In this document: positions 42,222 through 45,735 of the stretch, piece after piece
How positions within the stretch are numbered: the first letter of the stretch is position 1
How the letters are laid out: each line of letters begins with the position of its first letter
From: JACDAN01 sp963802375
Lineage (GTDB): Bacteria > Actinomycetota > Thermoleophilia > Gaiellales > Gaiellaceae
Reading direction: 5' to 3'
Assembly (NCBI GenBank): GCA_963802375.1
Contig: CAWDIJ010000002.1
Span: forward strand, 1 to 45,735
DNA length: 45,735 bases
Notes under the pieces: generated by a model
Seen by the model: the letters and a program-made list of their open reading frames with translations, nothing else
The model's database searches: none
Told to the model about the DNA's origin: nothing
Made by a program: the position numbers and the translations under genes

Positions 42222-43399
42222 GGACCGAGCGGACGCAGGTCGGCATCGTCGGCGCCGGGCCGGCCGGCCTCGTCCTCGCTCACCTCCTCCACCTCGAGGG
42301 GATCGACTCCGTCGTCCTCGAGGACAGGAGCCGCGAGTACGTCGAGCAGCGGGTCCGAGCCGGGGTGCTCGAGCAGGGAACCGCCGACCTCCTGTCCGAG
42401 ATCGGCGTTGGAGAGCGGCTGCGGCGCGAGGGCCTCGTCCACGACGGGATCGAGCTGCAGTTCGCCGGGGAGCGCCACCGGATCGACTTCCCCTCGCTAA
42501 CCGGCGGGCGCCGGATCACGGTCTACGGCCAGCAGGAGGTCGTGAAGGACCTGATCGCTGCCCGGCTGAAGACGGGCCGGCCGCTGCTCTTCGAGGTCGC
42601 CGACGTCAGCATCGACGGCTTCGACGGCGATGCGCCTGCCATCCGCTTCCGCCACGGCGGGGAGGACGTCGAGCTCCGGTGCGACTTCATCGCCGGTTGC
42701 GACGGCTTCCACGGGATCTGCCGCGACAGCATCCCGCCCGAAGCCCTGACGGTCTTCGAGCAGGACTATCCCTTCGCGTGGCTCGGGATCCTTGCCGAGG
42801 CGCCGCCGTCGAACGAGGAGCTGATCTACGCCTACCACGACCGCGGTTTCGCGCTGCACAGCATGCGGACGCCGTCGATCACACGCCTCTATCTCCAAGT
42901 GCGGCCGGACGAGGACCCGGACGAGTGGCCGGACGACCGCATCTGGGACGAGCTCGAGCGCCGGCTGGGGCTCGAGGGGTGGACGCTGAACACCGGGAAG
43001 ATCATCGAGAAGGGGATCGCCGGGATGCGCAGCTTCGTGGTCGAGCCGATGCAGCACGGCCGGCTCTTCCTCGCCGGTGACGCCGCCCACATCGTCCCGG
43101 CGACCGGCGCGAAGGGCCTCAACCTCGCCGTCGCCGACGTGCGAGCCCTGGCCGTAGGGCTTGCGGCGTGGTACCGCGACGGCGACGACTCGCTGCTCGA
43201 GAGCTACTCGTCGACGGTTCTCCGGCGGGTCTGGCGGGCCGAGCACTTCTCCTGGTTCATGACGTGGATGCTCCACCGGCGCGAGGACGCGGACCAGTTC
43301 GAGGTCAAGCTGCAGCTCGCCCAGCTGGCGTACGTCTGCGGCTCGGAGCGCGCAGCGGCGTCACTGGCCGAGAACTACGTGGGGCTCGAGCACTTCTAG
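42218..43399 (+). CDS. pobA: 4-hydroxybenzoate 3-monooxygenase
   Basis: A 393-residue FAD monooxygenase that hydroxylates 4-hydroxybenzoate to protocatechuate. It shows the FAD dinucleotide motif GIVGAGPAGL (residues 9-18), the DG motif in CDGFHGICRDSI and the second FAD motif FLAGDAAHIVPATGAKGLN; REYVEQRVRAGVLEQGT is specific for PobA-type enzymes. No ATG, GTG or TTG is available near the N-terminus. The codon at 42218 is CTG, overlapping the upstream stop as CTGA, and gives exactly the expected N-terminus, so a CTG start is proposed. It completes the route into the pca genes ahead of it. Confidence 0.92.
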   Translation: MRTERTQVGIVGAGPAGLVLAHLLHLEGIDSVVLEDRSREYVEQRVRAGVLEQGTADLLSEIGVGERLRREGLVHDGIELQFAGERHRIDFPSLTGGRRITVYGQQEVVKDLIAARLKTGRPLLFEVADVSIDGFDGDAPAIRFRHGGEDVELRCDFIAGCDGFHGICRDSIPPEALTVFEQDYPFAWLGILAEAPPSNEELIYAYHDRGFALHSMRTPSITRLYLQVRPDEDPDEWPDDRIWDELERRLGLEGWTLNTGKIIEKGIAGMRSFVVEPMQHGRLFLAGDAAHIVPATGAKGLNLAVADVRALAVGLAAWYRDGDDSLLESYSSTVLRRVWRAEHFSWFMTWMLHRREDADQFEVKLQLAQLAYVCGSERAAASLAENYVGLEHF

Positions 43400-43468
43400 C
43401 CGAGCTGCGGCGTTTGCTCCCCGCCGGGTCGGGTAGAGCCTTCGTGTAACCGCACAGGGGGGAAACCC

Positions 43469-45735
43469 ATGAAGAGGTTCAGACTCACAGCTGCGGCTGC
43501 GGTGTCGATCCTCGCGGTGGTCGCGGCAGCCGCGGGCGGCGTGGTGGCCGCGACGCAATCAAGCGACGAACAGGCGCTCCGACCCACTCGAGAGCCGGCT
43601 GATCGCCGGATCGAGTCGCGGGTGGATCGCCTGCTCTCGAGGATGACGCTCGAAGAGAAGCTGCAGCAGATCCAGCTGCTGCCAGACTTCCTCGTCACCG
43701 ACGAACAGGTGCGAAACGGGCTCGGCTCGGTGCTGAGCGTGACCGATCCCGCGCGGATCAGGGAGCTTCAGACGATCGCCGTGGAACAGTCGCGGCTGAA
43801 GATCCCGATCCTGTTCGCCTTCGACACCATCCACGGATTCCGGACGGTCTTCCCGATTCCGCTCGCCACCGGAGCGAGCTTCGACCCTCAGGTCGCCTTC
43901 GACGACCACCTGTACGGCGCGCGCGAGTCGGCCGCCGTCGGGCTCAAGCAGACGTACGCACCGATGGTCGACGTCTCGCACGAGCCGCGCTGGGGTCGAT
44001 CGCCGAGGCGGCCGGTGAGGATCCGTATCTGAATTCTGTGCTGGGCGCCGCGCGCGTGAAGGCGATCCAGGGACGCGACTACAGCGCTCCCGACAAGCTC
44101 GTGGCCAGCCCCAAGCACTTTGCGGCCTACGGCCAGCCCGAGGCGGGCCGTGACTACAACACGACCGACATGTCCATCCAGCGGCTGTGGAACTTCTACC
44201 TGCCGCCGTTCAAGGCCGCGATCGACGCCGGTGCCGACACGGCCATGTGCTCGTTCAACGCCATCAACGGCGTGCCGGGTTGCGGCAACGACTACCTGAT
44301 GAACGAGATCCTCAAGGACAAGTGGGACTTCGACGGGTTCGTCGAGGGCAACTGGACCACGGTCGCCGAGTTGCGCGCCTGTCCGCCGGTGATGCCCAAT
44401 ACCGGCGAGTGCGGGCACGGCGTCGCCGAGGACGGCCCCGCAGCTGCGGGGCTCGCCCTGAGTCCGGCGTCGACTCCGAGATGACGAGCACGCTGATCAG
44501 GGACTTCGGCGAGCAGCTGCTCCGCGATCGCCGGATCTCGATCAAGCGCATCGACGATGCGGTCCGCCGGATCCTGCGGGTGAAGTTCCGCGCCGGGCTG
44601 TTCGAGAACCCTGCACGCCATACACGCCGGCGGAGGCCGAGGCGCAGATGCTGCGGCCCGACGCGGTCGCGGCTCCAGGAACGCCGCAAGCCGCTCGATG
44701 GTGCTCTTGAAGAACGAGGGCGGGATCCTGCCGCTCGATCCGGCCAAGAAGACCGCAGTCATCGGGCCGCTGGCCGACAACCAGCACGACATGCTCGGGC
44801 CCTGGTGGGGCGCGGGCCGCGACTCGGACGTCGTGACCGTGCTTGGCCGGGATCAGGGAGCAGAGCCCTGGCGCGACCTACGCTCAGGGCTGCAAGCTCT
44901 CGAACACCGAGCCGCCGCACACCGATCCGGAGGGCTGTGGCCCGGGAGGCCGACTTCACCGAGGCTAAGGCGGTCGCGGCATGGCCGCCGAACAGGTCGT
45001 ACTCGCCCTAGGCGAGACGCGGGAGATGAGCGGTGAAGCGGCAGCGCGCAGCACGCTCGACCTGCCGGCCGGGCAGCAGGAGCTGCTCGCCGCCGCGCAA
45101 GGCGACCGGCAAGTTGTATGCGGTCGTGCTGTTCGCCGGCCGCCCGCTCGCGCTCGCGGACATCGAGCGGCGACATGCCGGCGCTGCTCTACGCCTGGAT
45201 CCCGGGCGTGCAAGCCGGGCCCGCGGTGGCCGACGTCGTTTGGGCAGGGTGTACCCGGCGGCAAGCTGCCCGTTTCCTTCCCGCGCCGGTCGGCCAGGTG
45301 CCGATCTATTACAGCCGCGAGTGGACAGGGCGGCCCTACAACCCGCACACGAATTGGAACTCGCGGCACCGTGACATCCCGAGCTGCACGCCGCTGTTCC
45401 CGTTCGGCTTCGGGCTGAGCTACACGACGTTCGAGATCTCGAACCTACAGCTCAGCTCTTCGTCCGTCTCGAGGCAGGGCAGATCAAGGCGTCCAGTGAC
45501 CTGAGGAACACCGGCGGTCGAGTGGGGCACGAGGTCGTGCAGCTCTACGTCCACGACCCGGTGGCGAGCATCTCGCAGCCGGTTCGCCGGCTGAGGGGGT
45601 TCGACCGAGTGACGCTGAACCCGGGCCAGTCCCGGACCGTCACGTTCACGCTCGATCGGAGCGACTTCGGCTTCTTCGACGACCGCGGCGAGCTGGTGGT
45701 CGAGCCGGGGCAGATCGACGTCTACGCCGGGTCGA
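43469..45735 (+). pseudogene. Family 3 glycoside hydrolase (beta-glucosidase-like), multiply frameshifted, 3' end outside window
   Basis: Begins at ATG 43469 with a purine-rich ribosome site and a secretion signal (about residues 1-28). The GH3 N-domain is recognisable: RMTLEEKLQQIQ, FAFDTIHGFRT, APMVDVSHEPRWGR. Single-base losses break it near 43998 (before AEAAGEDPYL) and near 44460, then further shifts occur about 44612-44621, 44673, 44830-44900, 45000-45170 and 45240-45250. The pieces still read as GH3 C-domain and fibronectin-III-like end (MVLLKNEGGILPLD, FPFGFGLSYTTFE, NTGGRVGHEVVQLYV). Where the family has the nucleophile motif SDW the sequence is GNW, so the catalytic Asp is lost. Either an inactive decaying gene or a low-quality stretch; the nucleophile change favours decay. 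Confidence 0.75.

Noticed and set aside
44187..45011. Separate arginine-rich protein
   Set aside because: Only its middle part is meaningful, as one frame fragment of the broken GH3 gene.

Overview
The window is GC-rich, tightly packed bacterial DNA with many GTG starts and 4-base stop/start overlaps (ATGA, GTGA, TTGA, CTGA). Gene content points to an aerobic, heterotrophic soil-type actinobacterium, most likely class Thermoleophilia (Gaiellales or Solirubrobacterales). That placement is an inference from gene content; no rRNA or ribosomal protein gene is present to test it. No tRNA, rRNA, CRISPR array, insertion sequence or origin was seen. No stretch of more than 300 bases lacks a gene; the largest gap is 31776-31982 and holds a terminator and a long palindrome.

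Layout. 1-1.5 kb: a partial PAP2 phosphatase, a family 2 glycosyltransferase and a convergent second PAP2 gene. 1.7-8.5 kb: a signalling block (receiver-only regulator, eight-segment membrane histidine kinase, and a fusion of nucleotide cyclase, receiver and LuxR HTH), then a small protein and an MMPL exporter. A near-identical GC palindrome lies before the first regulator and before the exporter pair. 8.5-15.5 kb: a ROK repressor divergent from a sugar or polyol operon (Gfo/Idh dehydrogenase, TIM-barrel isomerase, RbsA/RbsC/RbsB-type ABC importer).

15.6-27.9 kb is the most interesting region: an aerobic molybdenum CO dehydrogenase locus. CoxL carries the form I active-site motif AYRCSFR. Around coxMSLDE and coxG are two XdhC-type maturation factors (one fused to a YHS domain), five small single-span membrane proteins at the head of the operon, a Cys/His microprotein, a free-standing 156-residue paralogue of one CoxL segment that has lost the cofactor-binding loop, a YceI-superoxide dismutase fusion, and a frameshifted zinc ribbon. 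The membrane proteins and the CoxL-segment protein are the best candidates here for an undescribed system: a membrane platform and assembly factor for CO dehydrogenase.

28-43.4 kb: an aromatic-acid catabolic regulon. It has an ABC importer of the NitT/TauT type, a benzoylformate-decarboxylase-like enzyme, a PcaR/PcaU-type IclR regulator, an aldehyde dehydrogenase, a CoA transferase, pcaHGBDC, a MetE-like methyltransferase and pobA. Together these form a nearly complete route from a 4-hydroxybenzoylformate-like acid through 4-hydroxybenzoate and protocatechuate to 3-oxoadipyl-CoA. Three copies of GTTC-N7-GAAC sit in front of the three transcription units and look like the IclR operator. 43.5 kb to the end: a family 3 glycoside hydrolase broken by many single-base shifts. 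Isolated shifts also occur in the CoA-transferase beta subunit, the zinc ribbon and near the first PAP2 gene, so part of this may be sequence error.
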